In this document: positions 8,276 to 16,857 of the stretch, in pieces
How positions within the stretch are numbered: the first letter of the stretch is position 1
Layout of the letters: every line of letters begins with the position of its first letter
Origin: Aestuariimicrobium ganziense
GTDB lineage: Bacteria > Actinomycetota > Actinomycetes > Propionibacteriales > Propionibacteriaceae
Assembly (NCBI RefSeq): GCF_015352975.1
Contig: NZ_JACYIZ010000001.1
Location: 690,435 to 732,794 of the forward strand
Direction of reading: 5' to 3'
Length of the DNA stretch: 42,360 nucleotides
Position numbers and translations under genes: made by a program
Notes under the pieces: model-generated
The model's input: only the letters and a program-made list of their open reading frames with translations
Databases searched by the model: none
What the model was told of the DNA's origin: nothing

Positions 8276-9715
8276 TCAGCGCCTCGATGCGTAGGTCATG
8301 TCCTCGTACTTGCGCACCAGGTGCACACGCAGCGAGTTCGTGGTTCCGGCCACACCCAGCGGCGAGCCGCGCACGATCACGACCATGTCGCCGGGCTCGG
8401 CCCGTCCGTTCTCGATCAGCCAGCGGTTGACCTCGACGATCATGTCCTCGGGCTCGACGAACTTCGGGGTCAGCACGGTCTCGACGCCCCAGCTGAGCAT
8501 CATCTGCTGGCAGGTGTCGGTGTTCGGGGTGAACGCGATGATGGGGGTCTCGGGACGGATCCGGGCCAGCCGCTTGGCCGAGTCACCCGACTCGGTGAAG
8601 GCGGCGACCACCTTGCAGTTGAGCTTGCGGGCCACGTCGGTGGCGGCCTGGCAGACCACACCACCGGTGGTGTGGATGTCCCACTCGATCTTGCTGATCT
8701 CGGCGTGGCCGTGACGCTCGGTCTCCTCGATGATCCGGGCCATGGTCTGCACGGTCTCGATCGGGAACTGGCCCACTGAGGTCTCGCCCGACAGCATCAC
8801 CGCGTCGGCGCCGTCGAAGATGGCGTTGGCGACGTCGGAGGCCTCGGCCCGGGTCGGGCGCGGGTTGTCGATCATCGACTCCAGCATCTGGGTGGCCACG
8901 ATCACGGGCTTGGCCCAGCGGCGGGCAGCGCGAATGATCCGCTTCTGCACCAGCGGCACGTCCTCGAGCGGCAGTTCGACACCCAGGTCGCCACGGGCCA
9001 CCATCACGGCGTCGAAGGCGTCGATGATCGCCTGCAGGTTGTCGATCGCCTGAGGCTTCTCGAGCTTGGCGACGACCGGCACCTTGCGGCCTTCCTCGGC
9101 CATGATCTCGTGCACCCGCACGACGTCGTCGGCCGAGCGGACGAACGACAGGGCGACCACGTCGATGCCCTGAGAGAGCGCCCAGCGCAGGTCAGCCTCG
9201 TCCTTCTCGCTCAGCGCAGGCACGCTCACGGCGACGCCGGGCAGGTTGATGCCCTTGTTGTTGCTGATGATGCCGGGCACGGTGACCACGCAGACCACGT
9301 CACGCTCGGTGACCTCGGTCACGTCGAGCTGGATCTTGCCGTCGTCGATCAGGATGATCTCGCCGGGGGTGACGTCGCCGGGCAGGCCCTTGAAGGTGGT
9401 CGAGCACCGGGTGTTGTCGCCCATGATGTCGTCGATGGTGATGGTGAAGGTCTGACCCATCACCAGTTCCTCACGCCCATTGGTGAAGCGACCGCAGCGA
9501 ATCTTGGGTCCTTGCAGGTCGGCCAGAGAGGCGACCCGCTTGCCGGCGCGCAGGGCAGCCTCGCGCACCAGGCTGAGCCGGTTCAGGTGCTCGTTGTGGT
9601 CACCATGACTCATGTTCAGGCGGGCGACGTTCATGCCGGCCGCTACCAGTTCGTCCATCCGCTCCGGGCTCTCGACCGCAGGCCCCAGCGTGCACACAAT
9701 CTTTGCTCTACGCAC
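8276..9715 (-). CDS. pyk: Pyruvate kinase
   Basis: Last glycolytic step: phosphoenolpyruvate + ADP to pyruvate + ATP, in the cytoplasm. The 479-aa protein has the TIM-barrel motifs AKIVCTLGP, MNVARLNMSHG and GPKIRCGRF, the signature segment around VVAKLEKPQAI with the catalytic Lys, MVARGDLGVELP for metal and substrate binding, and ATQMLESM. The B domain lies between, and a C-terminal regulatory domain of about 120 residues follows. GTG at 9715 was chosen because the conserved family N-terminus begins at VRRAKIVCTLGPA and a TAGGGT -10 box lies 7 nt upstream (leaderless). The upstream in-frame extension has no family resemblance. Confidence 0.97.
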   Translation of the reverse strand: MRRAKIVCTLGPAVESPERMDELVAAGMNVARLNMSHGDHNEHLNRLSLVREAALRAGKRVASLADLQGPKIRCGRFTNGREELVMGQTFTITIDDIMGDNTRCSTTFKGLPGDVTPGEIILIDDGKIQLDVTEVTERDVVCVVTVPGIISNNKGINLPGVAVSVPALSEKDEADLRWALSQGIDVVALSFVRSADDVVRVHEIMAEEGRKVPVVAKLEKPQAIDNLQAIIDAFDAVMVARGDLGVELPLEDVPLVQKRIIRAARRWAKPVIVATQMLESMIDNPRPTRAEASDVANAIFDGADAVMLSGETSVGQFPIETVQTMARIIEETERHGHAEISKIEWDIHTTGGVVCQAATDVARKLNCKVVAAFTESGDSAKRLARIRPETPIIAFTPNTDTCQQMMLSWGVETVLTPKFVEPEDMIVEVNRWLIENGRAEPGDMVVIVRGSPLGVAGTTNSLRVHLVRKYEDMTYASRR

Positions 9716-9722
9716 GTGCCCC

Positions 9723-9728
9723 ACCCTA
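9723..9728 (-). promoter_or_regulatory. -10 element of leaderless pyk
   Basis: TAGGGT on the minus strand, 7 nt before the GTG at 9715, in the 63-nt gap after rluD. Confidence 0.5.
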
Positions 9729-9778
9729 CAAGCCCAGATCGACCATGGCCGCACGCCGCCACCATTTGCGCGAGTCGC

Positions 9779-10699
9779 TCATCCCTGCCTGACCAACGAC
9801 AGCGCCCGGGCCAGGTCGTCCGGGGGGTCGCTGTGGAACCGGACCGGTTCGCCGGTGCCGGGGTGGACGAAGGCGAGCTCGACCGCGTGCAGCCACTGTC
9901 GTTCCAGTCCCAGCCGGGCGGCCAGCACCGGGTCAGCGCCGTACAGCGGGTCCCCGACGCAGGGGTGGCGCAGGGCGGCGAAGTGCACCCTGATCTGGTG
10001 GGTGCGGCCGGTCTCGAGGTGCACCTCGACCAAGGTGGCCGCACGGTGCGCCTCGAGGGTGGCGTAGTGGGTGATCGAACGGCGTCCACCCTCGACCACG
10101 GCCATCTTCCAGTCGTGGCCGGGATGCCTGGCGATCGGGGCGTCGATCGTCCCCTCGAACGGGTCGGGGTGGCCCTGGATGAGGGCGTGGTACACCTTGT
10201 CGACGGTACGGTCGCGGAAGGCCTGCTTGAGCACGGTGTAGGCGGTCTCGGACTTGGCCACCACCATCAGGCCCGAGGTGCCGACGTCGAGGCGCTGGAC
10301 GATGCCCTGCCGCTCGGGGGCGCCACTGGTCGAGATCCTGAAGCCCGCCCCGGCCAGGTGTTCGACCACGCTGGGCCCGTCCCACCCCAGCGACGGGTGG
10401 GCGGCCACCCCAGCGGGTTTGTCGACCACGACCAGGTCTCGGTCGTCGTGGACGATGCGCACCCCGGCCACTTCCTGGGGTACCACCTGGACGCTGGGGG
10501 CGGGCTGGTCGAGGTCGACCTCGAGCATCGCCCCGGCGCTGACCCGAGTCGACGACCTGGTGACTGCTTCGCCGTCGAGTCGTACCCCGCCGGCGTCGAT
10601 CAGGTCGGCGACCCGTGAACGTGACAGTCCGGTCATCCGGGCTGCGGCGGCGTCGACCCGCTCGCCGGCGAGGCCGTCGGGGACGAGCAGCACGGTCAT
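9779..10699 (-). CDS. rluD: RluA/RluD-family pseudouridine synthase
   Basis: Predicted 23S rRNA pseudouridine synthase (helix 69 uridines in RluD orthologues). The 306-aa protein has an N-terminal S4 RNA-binding domain (about residues 10-65, including [19 protein letters not shown]) and an RluA catalytic domain with [14 protein letters not shown] and the active-site Asp in [16 protein letters not shown]. The late [20 protein letters not shown] motif is also present. It is last in the dksA-like/lspA/rluD operon: its ATG overlaps the lspA stop as ATGA. The lspA-rluD pairing is common in bacteria. The exact target uridines are inferred from family. Confidence 0.93.
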   Translation of the reverse strand: MTVLLVPDGLAGERVDAAAARMTGLSRSRVADLIDAGGVRLDGEAVTRSSTRVSAGAMLEVDLDQPAPSVQVVPQEVAGVRIVHDDRDLVVVDKPAGVAAHPSLGWDGPSVVEHLAGAGFRISTSGAPERQGIVQRLDVGTSGLMVVAKSETAYTVLKQAFRDRTVDKVYHALIQGHPDPFEGTIDAPIARHPGHDWKMAVVEGGRRSITHYATLEAHRAATLVEVHLETGRTHQIRVHFAALRHPCVGDPLYGADPVLAARLGLERQWLHAVELAFVHPGTGEPVRFHSDPPDDLARALSLVRQG

Positions 10700-11304
10700 G
10701 GGGTCGCCGCTGCCTGCTTCTGGCGCCGCTCGACGACCGCCTCACGGATCGCGCCCAGCACCACCAGGATCGCGGTGGCGACGATGCACATGTCGGCCAC
10801 GTTGAAGATCGCCCAGTGCGGGATCTGCAGGAAGTCGATGACGTGGCCACGCATCACACCCGGTGGGCGCACGATCCGGTCGATCAGGTTGCCGGCGATG
10901 CCGGCGATCGCCAGCCCGGTGACCACCGCACCGCCACGCGAGGTGATCCGCGGGGCGAGCACGAACAGGCAGTAGGTCAGCGCAGCGATGGCCAACAGGC
11001 TGAACAACCAGGTGGCCGACGAGCCCAGCGAGAACGCAGCCCCAGGGTTCCGGACCAGCCGCAGGGTGAGGAACCCGCCCAGGTAGGACGGGGGGTCGCT
11101 GGGGTCGAGGGTGGCCACCGCCCACGCCTTGGTGGCCTGGTCGATGGCCAGCAGCACCACCGCGAGGCCGGCGATCAGCACACGCGCCGCCCGGTGCCGC
11201 GGCACCGGAGCCTCGTCGCGGGGGCTCTCGTCCGCGGGTTGCTCGTCCGGGCCGGTCACCGGCTCGTCGACGGGCTCGGTGCGAGCCTCAGCGTCGCTCG
11301 GCAC
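10696..11304 (-). CDS. lspA: Lipoprotein signal peptidase (SPase II)
   Basis: Aspartic membrane protease that removes signal peptides from prolipoproteins after diacylglycerol transfer. The 202-aa product starts with an acidic, Pro/Glu/Asp-rich cytoplasmic N-terminus (about 40 residues) and has four membrane segments. The family motifs are present: DQATKAWA near the first helix, RNPGAAFSL, and the catalytic aspartates in NLIDR and [11 protein letters not shown] at 11304 overlaps the upstream zinc-finger gene by 17 nt; translational coupling probably substitutes for a weak ribosome site. A shorter start within the acidic leader is possible. Confidence 0.93.
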   Translation of the reverse strand: MPSDAEARTEPVDEPVTGPDEQPADESPRDEAPVPRHRAARVLIAGLAVVLLAIDQATKAWAVATLDPSDPPSYLGGFLTLRLVRNPGAAFSLGSSATWLFSLLAIAALTYCLFVLAPRITSRGGAVVTGLAIAGIAGNLIDRIVRPPGVMRGHVIDFLQIPHWAIFNVADMCIVATAILVVLGAIREAVVERRQKQAAATP

Positions 11305-11713
11305 GCTGCTTGCAGCTGACGCACATCGTGGCCCGTGGGAAGGCCTGCAGGCGGGCCTTGCCGATGGGCTGGCCACAGCTCTCGCACAGTCCGTACTCGC
11401 CGGCGTTGAACAGCCGCAGCGCCAGCTGGGCCTGCTCGAGCATCTCGCGGGCGTTCTGCGCCAGCGACATCTCCTGGTCGCGCTCGAAGTTGGACGAGCC
11501 GACGTCGGCCGGGTCGCGCCCGGCACCGTCGGAACCCTCGCGCATCAGGCCCTGCAGCTCGGCCTCAGCCTTGTGGATCGCCCGTTCGAGCCGGTCGATC
11601 TCGTCCTCGAGCTCGCTGCGGATCTCGGCGACCTCGTCAGGGGTCCACGGATCCTCGCCCTCTCGCACGGGCAGGGTGGTCTCCTGCGGCTCGCGGGACG
11701 CCTTGCTCACCAT
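11288..11713 (-). CDS. DksA/TraR-family C4 zinc-finger protein
   Basis: The 141-aa protein has an N-terminal coiled-coil region (EIRSELEDEIDRLERAIHK) and a C-terminal four-cysteine zinc finger (CESCG ... CVSCK), the DksA/TraR arrangement. Proteobacterial DksA enters the RNA polymerase secondary channel. For actinobacterial members that role is unproven, and the coiled-coil tip DxxDxA motif is not evident here. The ATG at 11713 has GGAG 8 nt upstream; a GTG two codons earlier is too close to it. It is first in the operon with lspA and rluD, and is separated from wag31 by a terminator. Confidence 0.85.
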   Translation of the reverse strand: MVSKASREPQETTLPVREGEDPWTPDEVAEIRSELEDEIDRLERAIHKAEAELQGLMREGSDGAGRDPADVGSSNFERDQEMSLAQNAREMLEQAQLALRLFNAGEYGLCESCGQPIGKARLQAFPRATMCVSCKQRAERR

Positions 11714-11821
11714 CGGCACTGCTCCATTCCTGGGCGTGGGTCACCACGCCTCGACGGGTGGCTGAGCCCATACGGTATACCCGCTGTCAAGCAGGATTGC
11801 CCCCAGCCACCCACAACGCGA

Positions 11822-11850
11822 CACGGCCGCCCCCATCGGGGACGGCCGTG
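11822..11850 (-). terminator. Terminator downstream of wag31
   Basis: An 8-bp stem CACGGCCG/CGGCCGTG is continued, past one C-A mismatch, by CCCC/GGGG around a 3-nt loop. It starts 19 nt after the wag31 stop and closes the long dcw transcription unit before the DksA-like gene. Confidence 0.75.
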
Positions 11851-11868
11851 GTCACGTGCGGGCGTTGC

Positions 11869-12828
11869 TCACTCCTTCTCGGCCAGCAGCGCATCGAGGC
11901 GCGGCGTGGGCGAGGTGTGACGCTCCTCACCGAGCAGCGTCGGCGAGTCGGCGGGGTGGAAGTTTCCGCTCTGCACCTTCTCGACCTCGGCACGCAGGTG
12001 GTCAGCGATGGCCTGGCGGTAGCTGGACTCCCACGACTTGAGCTGGTCGATCTTGCCGGCGAACTCCTCGCGCTCGGCCTCGAGCCGGCTGAACAGCTCC
12101 TCGCGACGTCCGCGGGCGTCGACCTCGACCTGGTCGGCCGTGGCCTTGGCGTCGGCGAGCATGCGGTCGGCCTCGCCCTGGGCGGCGGTCTTGATCTCCT
12201 CGGCACGTGCCTCGGCAGCCGACGTCGTCTCGGCGGCGACCCGGTCGGCCTCCTGGCGCTTGCTCTGGGCCTCGTTGTCGGCCTCTGCGATCACGCGCTC
12301 GGCCTGCTCGGTGGCGAGGCTGACCAGGCGGATCGCCGACGAGCTCGCCTCGGCCGAGGTGGTGACGACCAGGCTCTGGGGCTGCGGGGCAGCCTGCTCA
12401 CTGTCGCCGGCGAAGGGACGAGCGGCCTGCTCGCGGGCCTGCTGCAGGTCGGCCTCGAGCTGCTGGACGCGGCCCTGCAGGTCTTCGTTGTGGCGGCGCA
12501 GGCCGTCGAGCTCGGTGGTGTCGACGACCGGCTGGTCACCGGTGGTCTCGGGACGCTGGCGCAGCTGCTCCACCTCGGCGCGCAGACGCTCGTTCTCCTG
12601 CGAGAGCGCGGCCTTCTCGGAGTCGTCACCCTGCGGCGCGGCCTGGCCCTGGTCAGCCTTCAGGGCCTCCATCTGGGCCTTGAGCCGCTCGATCTCATCG
12701 GTCTGCGCCGTGAAGGTGGCGAGCACGTTGTCGCAGAAGTCGTCGACCTCTCCCGCCCGGTAGCCCTCGTTGGGGCGCCGCGCCATCGGGAAGCGGATCC
12801 TTTTGACCTCTTCGAGGGTCAGCGTCAT
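11869..12828 (-). CDS. wag31: DivIVA/Wag31 polar growth scaffold
   Basis: Coiled-coil scaffold that gathers at negatively curved poles and septa and recruits the elongation machinery in Actinobacteria. The 319-aa protein starts with the DivIVA membrane-binding domain (MTLTLEEVKRIRFPMARRP ... EVDDFCDNVL), followed by a heptad coiled coil, a Gln/Pro-rich spacer at about 150-180 and a long Ala/Glu-rich coiled coil. ATG at 12828 follows AGGAG by 6 nt; longer in-frame starts lack family similarity. It is last in the ftsZ-pgeF-sepF-yggT-wag31 series but 180 nt from yggT, with its own putative promoter and a conspicuous palindrome upstream. Confidence 0.95.
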   Translation of the reverse strand: MTLTLEEVKRIRFPMARRPNEGYRAGEVDDFCDNVLATFTAQTDEIERLKAQMEALKADQGQAAPQGDDSEKAALSQENERLRAEVEQLRQRPETTGDQPVVDTTELDGLRRHNEDLQGRVQQLEADLQQAREQAARPFAGDSEQAAPQPQSLVVTTSAEASSSAIRLVSLATEQAERVIAEADNEAQSKRQEADRVAAETTSAAEARAEEIKTAAQGEADRMLADAKATADQVEVDARGRREELFSRLEAEREEFAGKIDQLKSWESSYRQAIADHLRAEVEKVQSGNFHPADSPTLLGEERHTSPTPRLDALLAEKE

Positions 12829-12897
12829 GGTGAACTCCTGGTTGTCAGGTACTACTCGGGTGCCGCTCTCGGCGCTGACGGCGCCAAGGACACCCGT

Positions 12898-12937
12898 CAG
12901 GCTACTCCAGCCCGCTCGCGTGGTTCCACTGGAACCA
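12898..12937 (-). promoter_or_regulatory. Putative wag31 promoter with overlapping palindromic operator
   Basis: On the minus strand TAGCCT (12898-12903) is a plausible -10 box. Seventeen nt upstream, where the -35 box should be, lies a perfect 8-bp inverted repeat with a 1-nt centre, TGGTTCCA-C-TGGAACCA (12921-12937). The position suggests a binding site for a regulator that controls promoter access. Confidence 0.45.
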
Positions 12938-13008
12938 GACACAATCACATCGTCATTGGCCGCAGTCGCGCTCGTCGGCAGCGTGTGACGGGGCGATCGA
13001 CGCCCGGT

Positions 13009-13302
13009 TCAGCTGTGGAAGACCATCACCGTCAACCGCTGCAGTGCCACCAGCGTGAACCACGCGGCGAGGAAACCCAGCGAGAAGCTGACCTGTCCCA
13101 GCCGCAACGGCGGCAGGAAGCGCTCGTAGAACCTGATCAGCGGGTCGGTGAGGGTGTAGACCACTTCGAACAGCACCAGCGTCCCGCCCCTGGGGGTGAA
13201 GCCCGGGCTCAAGGCAGGAACGAGCGACAGCACCATCCTGACCAGGAACAGCAGCAGGTACAGCTGCAGCGCTGCGACGATCAGCGTGCCGATCCCTGCC
13301 AC
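13009..13302 (-). CDS. yggT: YggT-family membrane protein
   Basis: Small integral membrane protein, 97 aa, with two hydrophobic segments (about residues 4-28 and 68-92) separated by a loop containing the family-typical YTLTDPLIRFYERFLPPLR. YggT proteins are tied to division and ion homeostasis mainly by synteny with sepF and divIVA, as here; the molecular role is unknown. GTG at 13302 follows GGGGAG by 7-8 nt. It sits 50 nt downstream of sepF. Confidence 0.9.
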   Translation of the reverse strand: MAGIGTLIVAALQLYLLLFLVRMVLSLVPALSPGFTPRGGTLVLFEVVYTLTDPLIRFYERFLPPLRLGQVSFSLGFLAAWFTLVALQRLTVMVFHS

Positions 13303-13352
13303 GACGTACTCCCCTGCACCGCAACCGTCGCAGATCGATGGCCAGACGGTGC

Positions 13353-13892
13353 TCAGCTCTGGTTGAAGAAGCCCCCGCTGGCGATCCGCTGCTTGTCCTC
13401 GGCGGTCACGTTGACGTTCTCGGGCGAGAGCAGGAACACCTTGCTGGTGACGCGCTCAATCGTGCCATGCAGGCCAAAGATCAGCCCCGCGGCGAAGTCG
13501 ACCAGCCGCTTGGCGTCGGTGTCCTCCATGTCGGTGAGGTTCATGATCACCGGCACGCCGTCGCGGAAGTGCTCGCCGATGGTGCGGGCCTCGTTGTAGG
13601 TGCGAGGGTGCACGGTGATGATCCGGGAGAGGTCGTCGATCCGCTTCACCGCGGGACGGCTCGTGGTGCGGGCCACCGCGGCGATGGGCGCCTGCTCACG
13701 GGACTGGCTGCCGCGCGTCTGCGTCGACCGGGCGTTGATCGGCGCGACCTCGGTCGAGGGCTCCGCCTCGTCCCACTCGTCGGTGTCGATGGCGACCTGC
13801 TCGGTGAGCTCGTCCTCGGAGCGGTAGTCGTCGTAGCGGTCATCCTGCACCAGGCCGAGCCACTGCGCTGCTCGCTTGAACGTGTCTGCCAT
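13353..13892 (-). CDS. sepF: Cell division protein SepF
   Basis: Membrane-binding FtsZ anchor that replaces FtsA in Actinobacteria. The 179-aa protein has the N-terminal amphipathic helix ([15 protein letters not shown]), an acidic disordered linker (about 20-85) and the SepF core (about 90-170: [20 protein letters not shown], then [21 protein letters not shown] and VFLLSPENV). ATG at 13892 follows GGAGG by 9 nt. The absence of ftsA from the window fits SepF being the tether for the FtsZ C-terminal peptide. Confidence 0.95.
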   Translation of the reverse strand: MADTFKRAAQWLGLVQDDRYDDYRSEDELTEQVAIDTDEWDEAEPSTEVAPINARSTQTRGSQSREQAPIAAVARTTSRPAVKRIDDLSRIITVHPRTYNEARTIGEHFRDGVPVIMNLTDMEDTDAKRLVDFAAGLIFGLHGTIERVTSKVFLLSPENVNVTAEDKQRIASGGFFNQS

Positions 13893-13949
13893 CGCCAAAG
13901 TCCTCCCTCGGGTCGCCTCCACGGTACCGGCTGAGTGCTCGCCAGCCCT

Positions 13950-14729
13950 TCAGGCTGCGCCCGACACGCGCCAAATCAGTCCACCCAGCCGGCCGGCGTC
14001 CGCGCCATCGCGCCTGTGGGAGTGCAGCGAGGGTTCGGTGCGCGTGCACGGGTCGAGCCTGACCACCTCGACGCCACGCTGCAGCAGTTGGTGCTCGAGC
14101 CCGCCGGCCAGGTCGATCGAGGGGGTGCCCCAGGTCGTCGTCGAGACCGCGTACCGGTGTGACTGCGCCACCTCGTCGGCCATCGACTGGGGCACCTCGT
14201 AGCAGGAGGCGCAGATGTGCGGTCCCAGCCAAGCCACGATGTCGCGGGCACCCAGGTCACGCATCTGCTCGACGGTGCGTCCGGCCACATCGGACAGGAA
14301 CCCGGCTCGTCCGGCGTGCGCTGCACCGATCACCCCCGCGGAGGTGTCACAGAGCAGCACCGGCACGCAGTCGGCCACCCTGATGCACAGGGCGACGTCG
14401 GGCAGCGTGGTGACCATCGCATCGGCGCTCACCAGCGGGGGCTGACCGGCCGCTCCACCCAGGTGTGAGAGCGGACCCCAACCATGCATCCAGCGCTGGT
14501 CGACCACGACGACCTGGTCGCCGTGCACCTGGTCGAGGGTGACCACCCGGGCGACGCCGATGGCTCGGCGCACCCGCTCGAAGTTGGTCTCGACCGCTGC
14601 CAGGTCGTCCAGGTCGGTGCGGCCCAGATTGAGCGAGCCGTGCGTGCCGGACGAGACCCCGCCGTGGCGATCAGTGAAAGCGGCCCCGACGCCGTGGTTG
14701 GCGTCGGGGCCGATCAGGATGCGGAACAC
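13950..14729 (-). CDS. pgeF: Peptidoglycan editing factor PgeF (YfiH/laccase-domain family)
   Basis: The 259-aa protein belongs to the family formerly called polyphenol oxidase or laccase-domain. E. coli YfiH is an amidase that removes UDP-MurNAc-L-Ser, protecting peptidoglycan from misincorporation. Zinc-site motifs are present: LDQVHGDQV, the Cys/Asp in RVADCVPVLLCD and the His in AAHAGRAG. A C-terminal LWRVSGA-like end is also visible. GTG at 14729 lies 15 nt after the ftsZ stop, so the two are co-transcribed. Codons about 7-18 form a perfect hairpin. Placement between ftsZ and sepF is typical of Actinobacteria. Confidence 0.9.
   Translation of the reverse strand: MFRILIGPDANHGVGAAFTDRHGGVSSGTHGSLNLGRTDLDDLAAVETNFERVRRAIGVARVVTLDQVHGDQVVVVDQRWMHGWGPLSHLGGAAGQPPLVSADAMVTTLPDVALCIRVADCVPVLLCDTSAGVIGAAHAGRAGFLSDVAGRTVEQMRDLGARDIVAWLGPHICASCYEVPQSMADEVAQSHRYAVSTTTWGTPSIDLAGGLEHQLLQRGVEVVRLDPCTRTEPSLHSHRRDGADAGRLGGLIWRVSGAA
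14681..14712 (-). terminator. Perfect 13-bp hairpin in the pgeF 5' end (possible attenuator)
   Basis: CGGCCCCGACGCC (14681-14693) and its exact complement (14700-14712) flank a 6-nt loop, 33 nt past the ftsZ stop and inside the first codons of pgeF. It could act as a partial terminator after ftsZ, an mRNA 3'-end stabiliser or a brake on pgeF translation. The function is inference. Confidence 0.5.
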
Positions 14730-14744
14730 CGGGTCAGCCAGCGC

Positions 14745-15944
14745 TCACTTGAGGAACTCCGGCACGTCCAGGTCGTCGTCATCGTTGCGCGGACGAGCCT
14801 GCGGGCGCGGAGCGGTCGGGGTCGACGAGGCCTGCTCGGCCTGGTCAGGACGAGCCTGCTGGCCAGCACCGGGCTGGTTGCTCGAGGAGGCCTGGCCGCT
14901 GGGGGCTTGACCGCTGGAGGACTGGCCGCTGGTGGCCGGAGTGGGGCGGCGCAGGTCGGGTTGGCGGGCGACACCGGGCTGACGACGCGGCGGCTGGCCA
15001 CCGTCGAAACCGGCGGCGATCACGGTCACCCGCACCTCGTCGCCCAAGGTGTCGTCGATGACGGTGCCGAAGATGATGTTGGCCTCGTCGTGGGCAGCCT
15101 GCTCGATCAGGTTGGCGGCATTCGAGACCTCGAACAGGCCCAGGTCGGAACCACCGGCGATCGACAGCAGCACACCGTGTGCGCCGTCGATGCTGGCCTC
15201 GAGCAGCGGAGAGCTGATGGCCATCTCGGCGGCGGCCCGGGCACGGTCCTCGCCACGGGCGTTGCCGATGCCCATCAGCGCCGAGCCGGCGTTCGACATG
15301 ATCGACTTCACGTCGGCGAAGTCGAGGTTGATCAGGCCGGGGGTGGTGATCAGGTCGGTGATGCCCTGCACGCCCTGCAGCAGCACCGTGTCGGCCTGCT
15401 TGAAGGCGTCGAGGATGGCGACCTGGTGGTCGGTCATCTGCAGCAGCTTGTCGTTGGGGATGACGATCAGGGTGTCGACCTCTTCGCGCAGCGCGGCGAT
15501 ACCGGCCTCGGCCTGGTTGGCGCGGCGCTTGCCCTCGAAGCCGAACGGCCGGGTCACCACACCGATGGTCAGGGCGCCCAGCGAGCGGGCGATCTTGGCG
15601 ACCACTGGGGCGCCCCCGGTACCGGTGCCGCCACCCTCGCCTGCGGTGACGAAGACCATGTCGGCGCCCTTGAGGGTCTCCTCGATCTCCTCGGAGTGGT
15701 CCTCGGTGGCCTGACGACCCTTCTCGGGGTCGGCGCCGGCGCCCAGACCGCGGGTCAGGTCGCGGCCGACGTCGAGCTTGACGTCGGCGTCGCTCATCAG
15801 CAGCGCCTGGGCGTCGGTGTTGATCGCGATGAACTCGACGCCCTTCAGCCCCGCCTCGATCATTCGGTTGACGGCGTTGACGCCGCCACCACCCACGCCC
15901 ACGACCTTGATGATCGCCAGGTAGTTCTGGGATGCACTTGCCAC
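14745..15944 (-). CDS. ftsZ: Cell division protein FtsZ
   Basis: Tubulin-like GTPase that forms the Z ring, 399 aa. It has the glycine-rich [16 protein letters not shown] start, the tubulin signature [11 protein letters not shown] (about 101-111) and the T7 synergy loop with [11 protein letters not shown], which completes GTP hydrolysis at the next subunit. After a Gln/Ser/Pro-rich spacer (about 315-385) it ends in [10 protein letters not shown], the conserved C-terminal peptide that binds SepF and FtsW. GTG at 15944 follows AAGG at about 9 nt. It is separated from ftsQ by 190 nt holding two candidate promoters, and is followed closely by pgeF. Confidence 0.98.
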   Translation of the reverse strand: MASASQNYLAIIKVVGVGGGGVNAVNRMIEAGLKGVEFIAINTDAQALLMSDADVKLDVGRDLTRGLGAGADPEKGRQATEDHSEEIEETLKGADMVFVTAGEGGGTGTGGAPVVAKIARSLGALTIGVVTRPFGFEGKRRANQAEAGIAALREEVDTLIVIPNDKLLQMTDHQVAILDAFKQADTVLLQGVQGITDLITTPGLINLDFADVKSIMSNAGSALMGIGNARGEDRARAAAEMAISSPLLEASIDGAHGVLLSIAGGSDLGLFEVSNAANLIEQAAHDEANIIFGTVIDDTLGDEVRVTVIAAGFDGGQPPRRQPGVARQPDLRRPTPATSGQSSSGQAPSGQASSSNQPGAGQQARPDQAEQASSTPTAPRPQARPRNDDDDLDVPEFLK

Positions 15945-15987
15945 CGAAGTCCGCCTTCTCGTCAGGTCCTGCCAGCCGGTTGCGTCG

Positions 15988-16073
15988 ACCCTACCCGGCC
16001 GGGGTTGGAACTCCCCGCAGGGACGCAGGGGTCGTCCTTGGCAAGGCTAGGGTGGCCCGCGAAAGACTGTCCA
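15988..16073 (-). promoter_or_regulatory. Putative ftsZ promoters
   Basis: In the 190-nt ftsQ-ftsZ gap the minus strand has TGGACA (16068-16073), 18 nt, then TAGCCT (16044-16049). Closer to the gene is a second -10-like TAGGGT (15988-15993), about 44 nt before the GTG, without a clear -35 box. Dedicated ftsZ promoters within dcw clusters are common in Actinobacteria. Confidence 0.5.
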
Positions 16074-16134
16074 TCACGCTCGGGAGGTCTCGACCAAGCC
16101 TCAAGTAGTGGTGGAGAGTCGGCGGGTTGCCGGG

Positions 16135-16857
16135 TCAGCGGGAGGTCGGCGTCGAGGGTGAGCTGACGTCGTAGACGGTCGCCTTCACCGTCAGCAGGGC
16201 CGTGGCCACCTGGGACTTGGTCTCGGAGTCGGCTGCACTGCCCCAGACCACCTTCTGGTTCTTGTCGAGCACCAGGGTGAAGGCATCGGGGGTGTCGGCC
16301 TCGATCCTGACCACACGCTTCTTGAGCTGGGGGGTCAGCGAGCGCGCGACCACCCCGGCGTCCTTGAGCAGCCGGGTGTCGACCGACGGAGTCTTGACCG
16401 CCACCACGTTGGGCAGCCGGGCCGTGCGGGAGTGGAAGACGACACCCTCGGCATCGACCCACTGGAAGCTGGAGCCCTCGAGCCGCTGCACCACCGGTGT
16501 GCGCTCGACCACCTCGATCACCACGGTCGAGGGATAGCGGACGCGTACCCGCACCGAGCCCACCTCGGGCATGGTCGCCACCCGCTCGGCGATCTGGCCG
16601 GTGTCTATCCTGGCCAACGGCATGCGGGGCACGGCGGCCTTGGCCCGCACCTGGTCGACGGTCAGCAGGCTGACCCCGTCGACCCTGACCTGTCGGGGCA
16701 CGAAGGCGGGCGAGGCGAAGAAGAGGTAGGCCAGCCCCGAGAGCAGCACGACCACCCCGAGCAACCAGGCCAACCCGACCAGTTGCTGGCGACGGCGACG
16801 GGAGGCTCGCTGCTTCAGCCGGCCGGTCGCGTCGGCCACCGAGCCGCGCGAGGCCAT
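16135..16857 (-). CDS. ftsQ: Cell division protein FtsQ
   Basis: Bitopic divisome protein, 240 aa. It has a short basic cytoplasmic tail (RASRRRRQQ), one membrane segment (about residues 27-48), a POTRA domain (about 52-120: FVPRQVRVDGVSLLTVDQV ... LARIDTGQIAERVATMPEV) and a beta domain (VRVRYPSTVVIEVVERTPV onward). It links FtsL and FtsI to early divisome parts. The ATG shares one base with the murC stop (TGATG), showing translational coupling. The C-terminus ends in a short Ser/Thr/Pro tail. Confidence 0.93.
   Translation of the reverse strand: MASRGSVADATGRLKQRASRRRRQQLVGLAWLLGVVVLLSGLAYLFFASPAFVPRQVRVDGVSLLTVDQVRAKAAVPRMPLARIDTGQIAERVATMPEVGSVRVRVRYPSTVVIEVVERTPVVQRLEGSSFQWVDAEGVVFHSRTARLPNVVAVKTPSVDTRLLKDAGVVARSLTPQLKKRVVRIEADTPDAFTLVLDKNQKVVWGSAADSETKSQVATALLTVKATVYDVSSPSTPTSR

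Noticed and set aside
11785..11790. TTGACA-like -35 box for the DksA-like gene (minus strand)
   Set aside because: No acceptable -10 hexamer occurs at 16-19 nt; the nearby TATACC is too close.
11758..13599. 613-aa plus-strand open frame across wag31, yggT and sepF
   Set aside because: It spans the antisense of three well-supported genes plus intergenic DNA and has shadow composition.
14484..16166. 560-aa plus-strand frame opposite ftsZ/pgeF
   Set aside because: Antisense shadow; the minus-strand FtsZ reading has every family motif.
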